Source of the DNA: Cristatella mucedo
Lineage: Eukaryota; Bryozoa; Phylactolaemata; Cristatellidae
Reading direction: 5' to 3'
Assembly (NCBI GenBank): GCA_009760855.2
Contig: WPIO01000036.1
Span: 1,755,001 to 1,819,000, forward strand
DNA: 64,000 nt
Shown here: piece after piece, positions 1 through 12,700 of the stretch
Position numbering within the stretch: position 1 is the stretch's first letter
How the letters are laid out: each line of letters starts with the position of its first letter
The notes under the pieces: model-generated
What the model was told of the DNA's origin: nothing
Database searches by the model: none
Seen by the model: the letters and a program-made list of their open reading frames with translations, nothing else
Translations under genes and position numbers: made by a program

Positions 1-476
1 GCGAGGCCAAGGCCAAGGTCGGTGCAGTTTATTGGTTTCCCGAAGTGCATCGACTTTAGCCTCGATGTGGCCATTTGATTTCAGAGCTGAGCCGGACGTT
101 TGTTTTCTGGCGGCCAAAGGGTTAGCAAGTACCCAAAGGGTTAGCGCGCACGCCGGCGCTGACGCTGGGTCCGACTGTCGGTTCGCGCATTCGCCCCGCG
201 GCAGCTGCACGTCCGCTCTCCTGCTGCTGTGGGCAGTTTGCTTCTGCTCCTCCTGTGAACAAGGAGCGCGTCGTTTACCTCCCTCCCTGCCCCCACACCC
301 AGTCAGAGGTGCCGCACAGCTCAGGAGTTTGTAGCATGCCAAGCCAGCCGGCTCACCCTCTGCTGCTGCCTGCCCTTGCTCGCTGTCGCTATCTTTAGCC
401 GTGTTCGTGCTGGGACAGACCTTTGTATCGTCTGCTGCTGACGTTCGCGACGGCAGTTGAGCTGAGACAAAACTGT

Positions 477-520
<44 letters not shown>

Positions 521-1331
521 CAGCCCCCTAGCTGCTGACAGCATCGAGGCTGTTAGCAGCCTCGCCCTTCGTTTGCACGGAAGAAAGTCGGTCGGTGCCA
601 AAGGGTGCCTAGCTGCTGTTCTCAGCCCATCATTTGACCTTTGCTTGTATGACCGTTTGTCTTTTTTGACTAGTTGCACTATTTGAAAAGTGCAGACCGG
701 GTAGTTAGCCTGCTTACGGAGCACCAGATTACTGACGCTAACGCCCATGCCAGATTTTCTTCCATTCAATTCCCGAGTTCTGGGTCTTGAATCTGCTGAC
801 GTCCTGTGAGCTGCGGAAAGCTGCGCTGTATCGGGTCCGACCTCAGTTGGATCACTGCTTGGCTTGGCTTAGCCTGGCTGGGCTTAGCCGCCAGTTGGAA
901 ACTCCCGACATTGGATATCGGATATTGGATATCCATAGATATCCAGGCTTATCGTGCATCTACAGGTGGTCAGTAGTTGACGGGTCAGCAAAAATGATAG
1001 CTCTCGTTAGTGAATCAGGGGTTGCAGCAGCAGCATCATAATCGCGACAGACAGGGGGTTTGTGCCAGGGCATCTTGAGAGACTCGCGTCCGGGGGAGGC
1101 ATTCCAATTTGCATTCAAGCATGCTGCATGCTGCTCTGTCATGCCGAGTGGGTACAAGCAACTTCCAGAGTATGCACAGCACAGAAGCCGAATGTTTCGA
1201 TTGATGCCGTATTTGTGGAAACCGACTCCTTCGTCGTCGTCGGTGGCCAGCCTCGCGTCGTTCTCTGCATCGCTTGACACGTGACGTTGGCACGCGATCG
1301 GCAGGACTGCGCTGCTCGCTTTCTGCGGTAG
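1..1331. other. Region 5' of the first visible TIR-gene exon
   Basis: No exon could be placed here with confidence. The sequence is moderately GC-rich and carries a CAGC microsatellite. The exon starting at 1332 needs an upstream coding exon ending in phase 1, or a start codon inside the exon. That upstream exon may lie here or outside the window. A short frame near 1180-1275 looks slightly protein-like but has no convincing splice sites. Confidence 0.5.
478..525. repeat. (CAGC)n microsatellite
   Basis: About eleven uninterrupted copies of the tetranucleotide AGCC/CAGC. It also produces low-complexity reading frames on both strands that are not genes. Confidence 0.95.
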
Positions 1332-3249
1332 GCATTGACAGCCGAGTGGTGAGGAAGAAGATCATGCAGCAGATCCTGCAGACCCTCGACAAGGAGTACA
1401 AGGCGCCCGACAACTGGCATTTGCGCGCTCGGACGCAGCGCCCGCGTGCCAACACCATCTATGTCGTCTACGATCCGTCCGACGTTCGGCTCGCCCAGGG
1501 TCTGAAAGCCGACCTGCAGAAAAAAGGCTTAACGGTGAGCCGTCAGCGGGGGCAGGGGGCAGGGGGCAGGGGGGGGGGGCAGGGTGGCGCGGGCTGCTGC
1601 TGTTTCAGTCAGCGCTGACGGCTGCTGCTCCTAGCATTGCCGTGGGGGCGTGGTCAAATTAAAGCTTGACCCTCTGCACAGAGCTCGGTAATGCAAATGG
1701 AGTAGCTGAGACCAGTCGGCCTGTTCCATGACCGCGTGCTGTCTTTCGAGTCACGTACTTTGTCTCCTTTTGCCACTGCACGACCCGCTAGGTGATACAC
1801 AGTTCCCATGTGATACGCGTTTGCCAGAGACAGAGAGGGTTGGTGGCTGCAGGCAGCAGGACTCGAGAGCTTGGCTTAAAATGCATAGCAATAGGTCTAG
1901 TTCTTACTGGGTGCTATTCAAACGTCGTGATTTCATCATTACTAGACATGGTCGCCAAACCGTGTAGTCGCTGTTAAGAGTGGCTAAATTACTGCAATCT
2001 GTCGCCAGGCAATACCGAATCTTAGAGGTCAGCTGTCAGAGCCTTTCCATGCTTTAGGTGCATAGGGACTGCAGGCAAGGTTTCCAGAGAATTTGAGCTC
2101 GGCTCGAGGCACAAGCTAATCGATTAGAATCTAAAAAAGCTGCTGTAGGATACATGGATGGATTTAAGAATAAACAAATAGCTTGATTCAATAAGAAATG
2201 AATATTAGCTGATTTAACAGCCTCATTTGTGTAGCAGCAGAAGAGCTTTAATGGCTTTCACCGCCACTTGCAGTTGGCAATAAACAATCGCCCACTGCAG
2301 GACACGAACCCACGACCTCGATCGTGGAGAGCACGCACCTTACTTCCCGGGCAATCGCTGCCCAGATTAGGTAGTACTTCAGATCGGTAGGCCGATTTCC
2401 ACAAGCATAATTTCCAAAATAGTGCAAGGTTTCTACCAGTGGATCTACGAATTAGGTTCGCTTGGTCATCGATTGCTTGCGGTGTGCCGTGTCTTGGACA
2501 TTTAAGCTTGGCATCGAGCTACGGTTGCATATGTGAGCAATGCCTGCTGCTGTGTGAAGCCAATAGGTCTATCTCTTGCACCTATTTCTGGTCAGGTTTC
2601 ATTGGGTGCCAGTGAACTTGTCGCTTTTCATTCCTATCTACCTTTTATTCTAACCTGAGCACGATTCAGTGCATGCTATAGGCTGCCGTCCTACTGACCT
2701 GTGGCCACGAATGTCTTCCCATGTGCTCCAGTTAGCTGGCATAAGCATTAGACTTGTTGGCTTTTGCATGGATGATATCCTGAGTGTCATCAACTCTTGG
2801 CTGTTGATTCTTTCGCAACGAGTTGTAAAGCACTCGGATAGCGATTTAGTTCTCTTAGGATGCCATGCAGACGATCTATTGTGGCCATAGTCATTATAAG
2901 GTTGCATTCTGCTTGTTGCCGGCTTGGGCTACCAAAGCAATACTCCAGCCCTCACCGGACCCCACGAGCTGCTGCCCGGCCCGAGCTTAGCAGCTCAGCT
3001 CTAGAGCAAGGTCAAATCTAACTGATGAGACCTAAGCTGCACGTAGTGAGTAGCCTCGTACTGATAATCCCTTCCCTAATCGTTCTGACAATCAGCATTC
3101 GACCTTCTTGCTCGAGACTGGGTTGGTCCAGCGGTTAAGGTGCTCGCCGCCCCGACCGAAGGTCAAGGCTGAGGTCGTGGGCTCGAGCCCCGAGGCACAT
3201 GTGAAGCGCCTGAATAGAGATTTAGTTCTCTTTGGGCGCTATGCAAATG

Positions 3250-3289
<40 letters not shown>

Positions 3290-6200
3290 AGACCCAAACC
3301 TATAAAGCCGCGTTTGCACAACGGCCAGTCTGGTTTCTGTCCTGCTGTAGTCTTGGGTGCATATGTCACCGAGACTGGGGGAGGGGAGGGTGATCCAAGA
3401 TTTGCAGACGATTCTGATCTTCGGAATCTTCAGAATCGTCTTGATCGATTACGATTCTTCAGAAGAGTGAATGTAGACTCTCAAGCTGAGCTAAGGTTGT
3501 ACTTCTTGGCCAGGACGACGACGACTTGACCGATGAAACCATCGAAGCGATGGTTTGATGATCCATCCACGTGATCCATCCACGTGATTCATCCACGAGA
3601 GTCCCACAAGCTTGTGGGACTCTTACGAGCTCGGCATAGAAGAATCAGACTTATTAATAGTCCCAAGGGGATGGGAGGACAGGGAGGCGCCATGAGCTGC
3701 TAAAAAGAGTGCGATCTCCCATCTATTCAGCTGCAGAAGGCCTACTAGTCATCAGGCTGGCGTTGGAAAGTTCATGCAGCGTGCTTCTAGCTGGCTAATC
3801 GCACCAAGTACTGCCGACCAGTCGTTGCTCACTGTTCTTCCGGCTTGTGCAATAAGACACTTACGGCTGATGCAAAACTCGGCAGCCAGGCTTGTCTGTC
3901 GTGGGCCTCCGTTGCCCCATCACACCACTTCTTGCCACCGACCTGCACCTTCTCCCAATCAAGGAAAGTATTTACCTGTGGTTACTCAGGACCACTGGCT
4001 AGTAGGAGCCCTGGTTAGTAACACGCACTGAATCGTGCACAGATCAACACCCACACCCAGGAGAAAGAGATAAAGTTTCACTGGGATGCTAGAGAAAAGC
4101 GCATTGCATTTTTTTTCTCATATCCATTCTTGCCCTTGATAGTGCCGGGCAAACTTGCTGAACGCAAGCACGCAAAGGACCGTTCAATCGAGGAACGGAT
4201 AGAGGCTTTCAGCGTCTTTGTTATTAATTATTATATTTTTTATATTAGCTGTCATATTAGGAGACGAAGCAGTGCGATTCGGTAGGAAGTTTAGCAAAGA
4301 GCAGGAGGGCGGGAGGCACGAACACGAGCACGACGGCCGAATGCTCTGGCGAAAGTCGACTTGTCTGAGGCGCCTGCCCACATAGGTATGTGCATGGGCT
4401 GCCGAGCTGCATTAGTACGCCGGTGGCCAGCTCTCACGAAGCCTCTCCGAACTCTGCCTCGGCCTTGCCTCAATCTTCCCATCTTTGGCCATAAAGACTA
4501 GTCAACAGCCATAAATCGGCCACTTCACGATCAACTTGGCCATAACTGGGGATGAGCCATAAACCGGCGACAGTCACGGGTCAACAAGGTCATACACATC
4601 AGTGGGCCATAAATCGGCCACATCAAGATCAAAAGAGGCCATAAAATGTCACCAGGCTGTAGACTGGCTCCACCAGGATCAACAACGCCGCACGGTTCAA
4701 TGTGCCATACAACGACCACACTCCAGCTCCAGGCTCTGAAACCATAATAATAAATGAAGGCACTGTCTTAGAGGGAATTTAAGTTTTTTGGAAGCACAAC
4801 AAATCGACTGGAGTCAAAAGAGCAGTGCAATGAGGTGCCTAATGTTTCAAGTAGGTAGGCCAGAGCACTGAGATGGATGGACCCACAGGTGAATAACATG
4901 ATCTTGAGGTCGGTGGGCTTCTTGATAGGCAACCAGAGCTTTCGATGAGCTCATCGAATATCATGTAATTTGTAATTGATGATATTATGATATTATGTAA
5001 TATATTGTATCATATCATAAATATACATAATATCATATCATAATATATATATATATATATATATCATATATGATATTAATCATATTATAAATGATATTGT
5101 GTAATATCTAATTGATGGTGTAATATGATGGTGTAATAGGACAGTTGAGAAGTTTACGACGGATAATCCTAGCTGCAGAATTGTGTACCAACTGTAAGTT
5201 TTCTTTTATCACAGCCAGGACTACCTAACAGTGGAGGGTTTCAGGAGTCCAGTTGGAATTTCAACACGAATTCATGAAGCTGCTTAGCATATGTGTCCAT
5301 AGCCATGCAAGCCCGAATTCGTGCTTATGCTACATAGGTGAATGTGGGAAGAATTTACTCCGGAGCTGTTGGGCTCATCTAGAGAAATGTCTTTTTGGAA
5401 GAGGACATGCATATTCCACGCACAAGCCTACAGAAGATATGCCGGTTGAACCGATTTGGAGAGTCAGGCTTTCCAGTTTCGGAGTAACGCCTGGTTTGCC
5501 CATAGTTGACAAATTGGTTTTATCTTGGATTTTTAATCGTGCTTTTTACTCACCATATCGTGATTAGGCGATTCAGACTCAGGTGACAGAGTATTTCCAA
5601 ACTCATTCCATTCCGAACATAATCATGTCCAAACAAATGTGCTTTTGCAGTTTGAAAATACATCGCTATCAAGTAAGAGAAACTCAATGAGTGACACTCT
5701 GTAAACGTAATACAAATTTTAATTGATGGCTAAGCTTTGTTTCCACAACATGGGGGTTTCCTCTGCTAAGGAACTGCATGCGGGTACAATGGCATCATAG
5801 CAAGACACCAGCTGAGTATAGCTGGTCCCCTTGGGGGGTTTCACTTTTGACAAGACAGTGCGTAAGAAACTCGTTGTTCTCTTGAGATTCGTCCTTTGTG
5901 TGTTCATACATGCCGACACTATGCATGCTGCCTGCCACTGGCCATATTTTCATGTTGACCCTGTGCATATCACTTCTAACCATCTTATGCTTGTTGACAT
6001 TGAGCATGCTACCACTAACTATTCGATCAAGCTTTCATTATAGCATATTGTATGTAATGTACCTAGGAAGAGATTAAGTTCTCTGATGGTGCTTCACAAG
6101 TGTATTATTATTATTATCACCAACTCATGATATGAGTGCACGGATCCCGGGAGGCAGATGTAATGGTCACGTGACACAAACTTATCGATGCAAGGTCCAA

Positions 6201-7035
6201 CTCTCCGGATATGCTTGCTGCCTTAAGCAAAGGGAAAGCCAGCATGGCCCTGTCCACCTACGACGTGCCCTATGACTAAATAGAAAAATTTATTTTTCAG
6301 AGGGTATAAAAAATCAATCGATTATGCTCTGAGTCCAAAGGTTTAAAGCTGTTTCGTGGAGAAGGCTGGGTACGGACATTCTGGAGGTTCTCCCCCCCCC
6401 CCCCCGACATTCCCCCAGGACATTTCCCCCTGGGTAGGATATTCCCCCTATATGGTTTAGAGTTTAGGTTTTAGGGTTTAGAGTTTAGGATTTTTAGGCT
6501 TTATTGTTTTAGGGTTTAGGGATTTTAGGGTTTTTAGGGTTTAGGGTTTTTAGGGTTTAGGGTTGAGGGTTTTAGGGCTTTATGGTTTAGGGTGTAGGGT
6601 TTTTGGGCTTAGGGTTTTTAGGGTTTTAGGGTTTAGGGCCGGCTTCGTCTCCGCCGCCTAAATCCACCCTTGCTCGTGTTCCGAACTTTAATTAATGAGT
6701 ATTAGGGCATAACTAAATCTCTTGAGCTCGAGTTATACTCAGTAGACTTCTGAGGCTTAGCGCTCATTTGCAGTAACGAGCGGCACGCCGTAGCGCCCGC
6801 CCGCTTTGACGGGTACGAGCACGTGTCTGGCGGCGTCGAGCGCGACCGAACTTCTTAGGGACCGAACTGTATAGCTCACTGCTGCAGCAGTGGCTGCAGC
6901 CGCCGAAGCTGCTCGCTCCATTAGAAACCATCTTTACAATCGATCCATTCTTCTAATTATACTGAGTTGATTTGATTTCAATAGAGCGTGAACTTCATTT
7001 GATCATGTATATATATATATATTCTTATATAGTCT

Positions 7036-7111
<76 letters not shown>

Positions 7112-9698
7112 TTGTATATATATTCTTGGTTGTACATTCATCAACATGGGAAGAAATGTCCTACTCGGGGGGGGGGAAATGTCCTACAACTGTGAAGGCA
7201 GCCTGCATTGAAACTGAGGCTCACAATCGTCGCTCAGGAGTCGTGTAGCAGCAGTTAGTTGCCCATAATGCTCTACTCGCCGGGAAAGCAGTAGCCGCTC
7301 CTGTTTCGCTTCCTAAGCGTCGTGCGTGAGCATGCGATGTGCACACTTAGGCGAGTGAGTCACCTGCATGCCTGTATGCATCGCTTGCACGAGAACTCAG
7401 CCATCTAACTCAGCTGGAGCACACCCTCATTTCACGGTGTCCTATGCCGAGTTTACGCTACGAGTTTTCCACACGTCCTACTTTGTTCTTCCCACTTGCA
7501 GGAAGAGTTTATGCGGTCAGTTATCCTCCATCCACGAGGTAAGGTGCTCGTGGTTTCGAATCCTTCAGTGGGCATCCTGCTTTGTTGTCCCTTGCTGCTG
7601 CAAGCGGTTGTGATAACCGTTAAGGCTCTTCTGTCGCTACATAAATGAGGCTGTTAAAACAGGGAATCCGTTTTTCAGTGCCCTCCTCAGTTCTTAGCCC
7701 AAGCGCTGGGTGCTCGCTCTTCGCGATCCGTGTCATGGGTTCGAATCCTGCGGTGGGCGATCCTTTATCGCGGCTGCAAGCGGCGGTGATGGCCGCGAAG
7801 GCTATCACCGCCGCTATATAAAGGATGCTGTTAAATCAGCTTCCCCAGAGGGATCGTGGGAAAGTAGTCCTTGTTTAGGGCGGTAGGCAGGCAATGGCCC
7901 TCTGCGTTAAAAATAAATACTCGCTGGTTCAACAGCCTCTTTTTGTATAGCGACAGAAGAGCCTTGACGGCTATCACCGCGGCTTGCAGCTGCGATAAAG
8001 GATCGCCCACCGTAGGATTCGAACCCACGACCTCGGTCCCGGGGTTGTGTAAGGCAACCGCCTTACCTAGTGTGCTATCGCGGCTCACCACGATATGCCA
8101 CCCGATGACTTTTAGCCTTCCGGGACTGTCTTTATCGCATACCGCCTCATTATCTTATTCTTATGCGCCGAGCTCGTAAATATCCCACGAGCAGGGACTC
8201 TCGTGGAATGCTTCGTTGATTGCAGCAGTCGAGTGGGCGGCTATGCTTTTAAAGCTGCGAAAAAGATGGCGCCCGTGATTGGTCGTTCGTTTAGCCATGC
8301 CCGAGTCTTTGCCAAGAAGTAGAACCGCGTTTAGCTGCCGAGTCTTCGATAAGTCTCCCTTAAGTATTGAACCACCCCCCCACAGTCTTGGTGCCGTATG
8401 TACCCAAAGATTCGAGCAGGACCGAATCAGGAAGGAAGCAAGACTCGCCGCGTAAACGCGACTTTACTATGCGTGCATTGCTGCTATAACCGGGCCAGCT
8501 ACTGTACTGGCCGACCTTCAACCGTATCCAGGGAGTAAGGTTATAGGTGTAGTTCGCCCAAAACGCCGCTAGTGCGGTATTGCTCCGGCAAGCGGAGGCA
8601 GAGAAGGCCGGCCCTTAGCCAGGTGCTAAACCTTGACCTCGGAGGACATAATGTGCCCCATTTACTCGAAACAACTCGGTGGCTGGGCTCCTTGGGATTA
8701 CGCCTCCGGTTTGTCATTGTATCTGTGCTATAGGCAAACAGCTGCCGCTCTTTATTAGCAGGCGAAGTACTCCCAAATGGGCCGACGTGTAAGCCACCGT
8801 CAGTCGACAGGAAGAGCACGGTTCGTAGAGCTCAACACGTGGTACTTTAGCAGCCTATCGGACGCGAGTGGCCGCGGCGGCTCAGTGTCGGCGTCAGATC
8901 GACCGAGCGAAGCTCCGCGGTTGGTTAAACTCGCGTTAGTATCCCTTGGCGGCTCGCTAAGATTAGCATCAGCAGACTACGGCTATTTGTCAGGCTCTAT
9001 ACGGATTGCTGCGGACCGTAAATATTTGCCAACTCCACTGAAGCCGTAGAAGACTCCTGAAAGTCGTCTCTCAAGCAGCCGCCTCGGAGCTGCGAAGCTC
9101 TCTCTCTCTCACCGAGCGCGTGCCGCACGAACGCCGCCTGCCTCTCTCTAGCGCCTGCATTTAGTCTTCGCGAGGGAGAAGCTCTGGATGCAGCCTGAAC
9201 CCGCACGCTGACAAGTGTGCCGCTCGGCAAGAGATAGTCCTCAGCCCCGCCCCTGTGAAAGACATTCGCTAGCCTCACTTTCGTAGAGCCCTAAGCTCTG
9301 CACAGAAGGCGGCCTCTGGCGGTCATTTTAGGTCCCCGTCTGTGCGGGGAAAATCGTACGCTCGCCCGGAGAGCCTGCAACCGCGTCCTGACGGTCCAGT
9401 GCCAAGCAGCGGGCACGAGCGACGGCTCATTTAGCCCCGTAGCCTGCAAAAACGGTTGGTTGTTCCCCCCCCCCCTGTAGAGACAATACCTTGACGTTGC
9501 TAGCTAAAAGTGCCGCTCGACATTGCTCTCTAGCTCTCCCCCAAGAAATGAGTGCCCCTCGTTTCCGGAGAGCCCGAAACTGTCCCGCCGCCGCCGCCGC
9601 CCCCCCCGTCTCTCTTCTGCATCAGGGAACGTTGGGGGGGGGGGAACCTGCTTCAGATGTAGCTAGATAAAGGTAAAGGTATTATATATATATATTGC

Positions 9699-9749
<51 letters not shown>

Positions 9750-12700
9750 CTGCAAGCCGCGGTGATAGCCGTCAAGGCTCTTCTGTCGCTATACAAAAAG
9801 AGGCTGTTGAACCAGCGAGTATTTATTTTTATCGCAGAGGGCCATTGCCTGCCTACCGCCCTAAACAAGGACTACTTTCCCACGATATATATATATATAT
9901 ATATATTATATTATATATATGATATATATATATATATCATAATATTATATTAGATAAAGGTATTATACCCCATTTGAGAGCTTGAATCTTTTCACCGAAG
10001 GCTTCTCATTGCCGGGCATTCCGATAACCTTGGACGAGTCGAAATAGAATTGCCTGCTTCAGCTCGCCCTCTCTAAAAATGCCGATCCCTTTTTACGCAA
10101 GACGACGTCATCCCTCTGGAAACTGGCGAAACTTTTGCACCAAAGTAGCCTACTACTGCTGAGTCAATTATGCATAGAGAGTAGCCAAGTTCCTGCAATG
10201 GACCCTGTGCCCATGGCCGAACGTTCAACATGGTAGCCAGCACCTATTTATAATTTAAACATAAAAGAAAAGATGGGTTGACATTTTTTCGGTGTTTGGC
10301 TTAGGGTTTAATGCTTAGCATGGTCTGTGATATAGGTTTTAATGCTAAGTATGGGTATGCTATTTTTGGCTTTCGGCTTAATGGTTTAGAATTCAGGGTT
10401 TGAGTTTTATGGTTTACATAAAAACAAATATAATTCATTTATATAGCGCCCCAAGAGAACTTAATCTCTATTCAGGCGCTTCACATATGCCTCGGGGCTC
10501 GAGCCCCAGACCTTGGTCGGGCGAGCACCTTAACCGCTGGACCAAACCAGCTCGGCAAAAAACGCTAGGTACAGTGTTCAACTTTCTGCTGTGGTCACAG
10601 CGTCCTTAGCAGAAAGTTCATTGCCGCTATGCAGAACGATTTCGTATTAGCTGAAGGTGCAGCCTTTTTGGTCTCCTGTCTAAAAAATAGAAGGTTATTA
10701 GAGCTCCTTTCGGCACGATGACGTCAAGTTTCGCCCACCCACCCGAGAAGCCTCTAGGCGCCCCTTTAGGCGTACTCCGTGAGCTTGGCTGCCTTCCCCT
10801 TTGGGGCTGCTGGGAGAGACGCCGACGCGGCGAATTCGGCGGCGAGAGCGAGAAACAGTGAGAAGGCTCCGGGTCGCCTGGCAGTAATTGGGGGGGGGGG
10901 GACCTTCCTGTAGCCGTCCCTACCCACGGTCCCAAGGGGAGACTTACATTTAATTTGCCCTGGCCCCGACGACTCGCTGGATGTGGGCCCGTCGAATTCG
11001 CCCACGTCGCCTGGCTACAGGAATCTACGGGGTGCACAGAACCTGAGACCCACAGCCGTCTGGACAAGCGCTCGCCCAGCGTGGGTCGCAGCTGCTGTTA
11101 ACAAAGAATGTATACCTAATTAATATACGACGCTTGAGAGCATAAATCGTGTGAATCCGTTTTTGTACATGCCACGGCCGCCGAATTTTCGCTGCCTGCC
11201 GGAGTTGTGTGTGTGTGTGTGTGTGTGTGTGTGGGGGGGGGGGGGGGGTGGTGGGGCTACTGTTCTGCCGAACGGCGGCAGAGGTAATTCGATATGGCCT
11301 TTGGAAACCCCACTCTACTGACGACGTCGAGTTTGCTCAGCCCATGCAGAGAGTTGTTAAGAGCCTGGATAGCGATGTAGTTCGGTCGCTGTGCGTACGA
11401 TGCATACTGCAATTCTCAGTGTCGTTATTATTATTATTAGTGCTTACTTGGCTGCCATCACTCCCGCTTGCAATGGTTCGTAAAGAATGACTAATGGATG
11501 ACTCGAACCCTCGGAGGAGACACGGATCTCGAAGATGCTCGAGCACGTGACCCCCTCGAGCACGTGACCCACCGAACACGTGACCCCGTCGAGCACGTGA
11601 CCTCGTCGAGCACGTGACCCCCGCCCCCAGGCTAGGATTCAGTGGCGATCCGAGCTTCTAAGTGCTTGGCCGTGCTTGATTCGGCCGATTCAGTGGTGGT
11701 GGTGGCGGTGGCGGTGGTGGCATTGTCTACCTTGTCGGCGAGCGAGCGAGCAGGAATGGGTGCGGCTGCCGCCGAGTTATCTTCCTTCGTCGTCGCAGGT
11801 CCACTCTCGCGATCGATCGGGTGTGGAAGACCACCTTTCGCTGCAGGGTGGTCCATCTTGACGTGCCATAGGCAGTTCCCTCGGCCCAGCCTCCCAGCTG
11901 AGCGTAGCAAGCGAGCAAGCGAGCGTCATCTTCGGGAGAGCTCTCATCGGTCGCCCTCCTCCAGCTGCCAGCACTGCCTCCATCCATCCATCTGCCTGCT
12001 GCAGGTCATTCATCACCAGAAGCTCGGTCAGTCCAAAGACGAGTTCCTGCAGATCAACGGGCCGCACATGGCCACGGCCACGCATCTGCTCGTCGTGCTC
12101 ACCGAGACGGCGGCCACGTCGCCATTCGTTTTCCACGAGATACTCTTTGGCGACTGGCTTGGCAAGAAGGTGCTCGTGGCCATGTTCAAGAACGTTTGGC
12201 CCACCATTCGTCCGGCGCTGAAAGCCGTGCTGGGTGAGTGCCGCAGCCGCCACCGCTGCCTCCTCGCCGAGCGCCGGGCAAAACGACGACGCGGTCGACG
12301 GCTCTACTTTTCGAACGAAATTAAATGGCGCCTTCGCTGCTGCTGCTGCTGCCGCCCTTTGGCTTGCTCGCTCCGCCGCTGCCCCAACGCTCTCACGCGA
12401 CGCACTGGCTCCGCAGGCGACTGCACGTCGGTGGACTTCGAGAGCAAGCTGTACGCGGAAAGTGTCGACGTGCTTGAGCACCACTTCAAGCCTCAGCGCT
12501 CCCTGCCGGGCGTCGTGCTCGAACAGTCCTATCTCGACAAGATGGCTGACGGCCTCAAGCCGCTGGCTCAGCTGGTGTCAGCCGCCTGTGAGTCGGGATG
12601 CTGCCGCTGCCTCCATGCTGCAGCCTTCTCCTTTGCCTCCATCCTACCGCTATCTCTTTCTCCTCCTCCTCCTCCTCCTCCGATGAAGCCTTCTGCCGCC

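Larger units (their letters stand above)
6390..7188. repeat. Segment bounded by inverted GGACATTTCCCCC repeats
   Basis: The left end (6417-6448) contains AGGACATTTCCCCC and GTAGGATATTCCCCC. The right end (7150-7188) holds the reverse complement (GGGGGAAATGTCCTAC twice). Between them lie the telomere-like tract and a (TA)n array. This may be a foldback or non-autonomous element; no transposase was seen. Confidence 0.5.
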
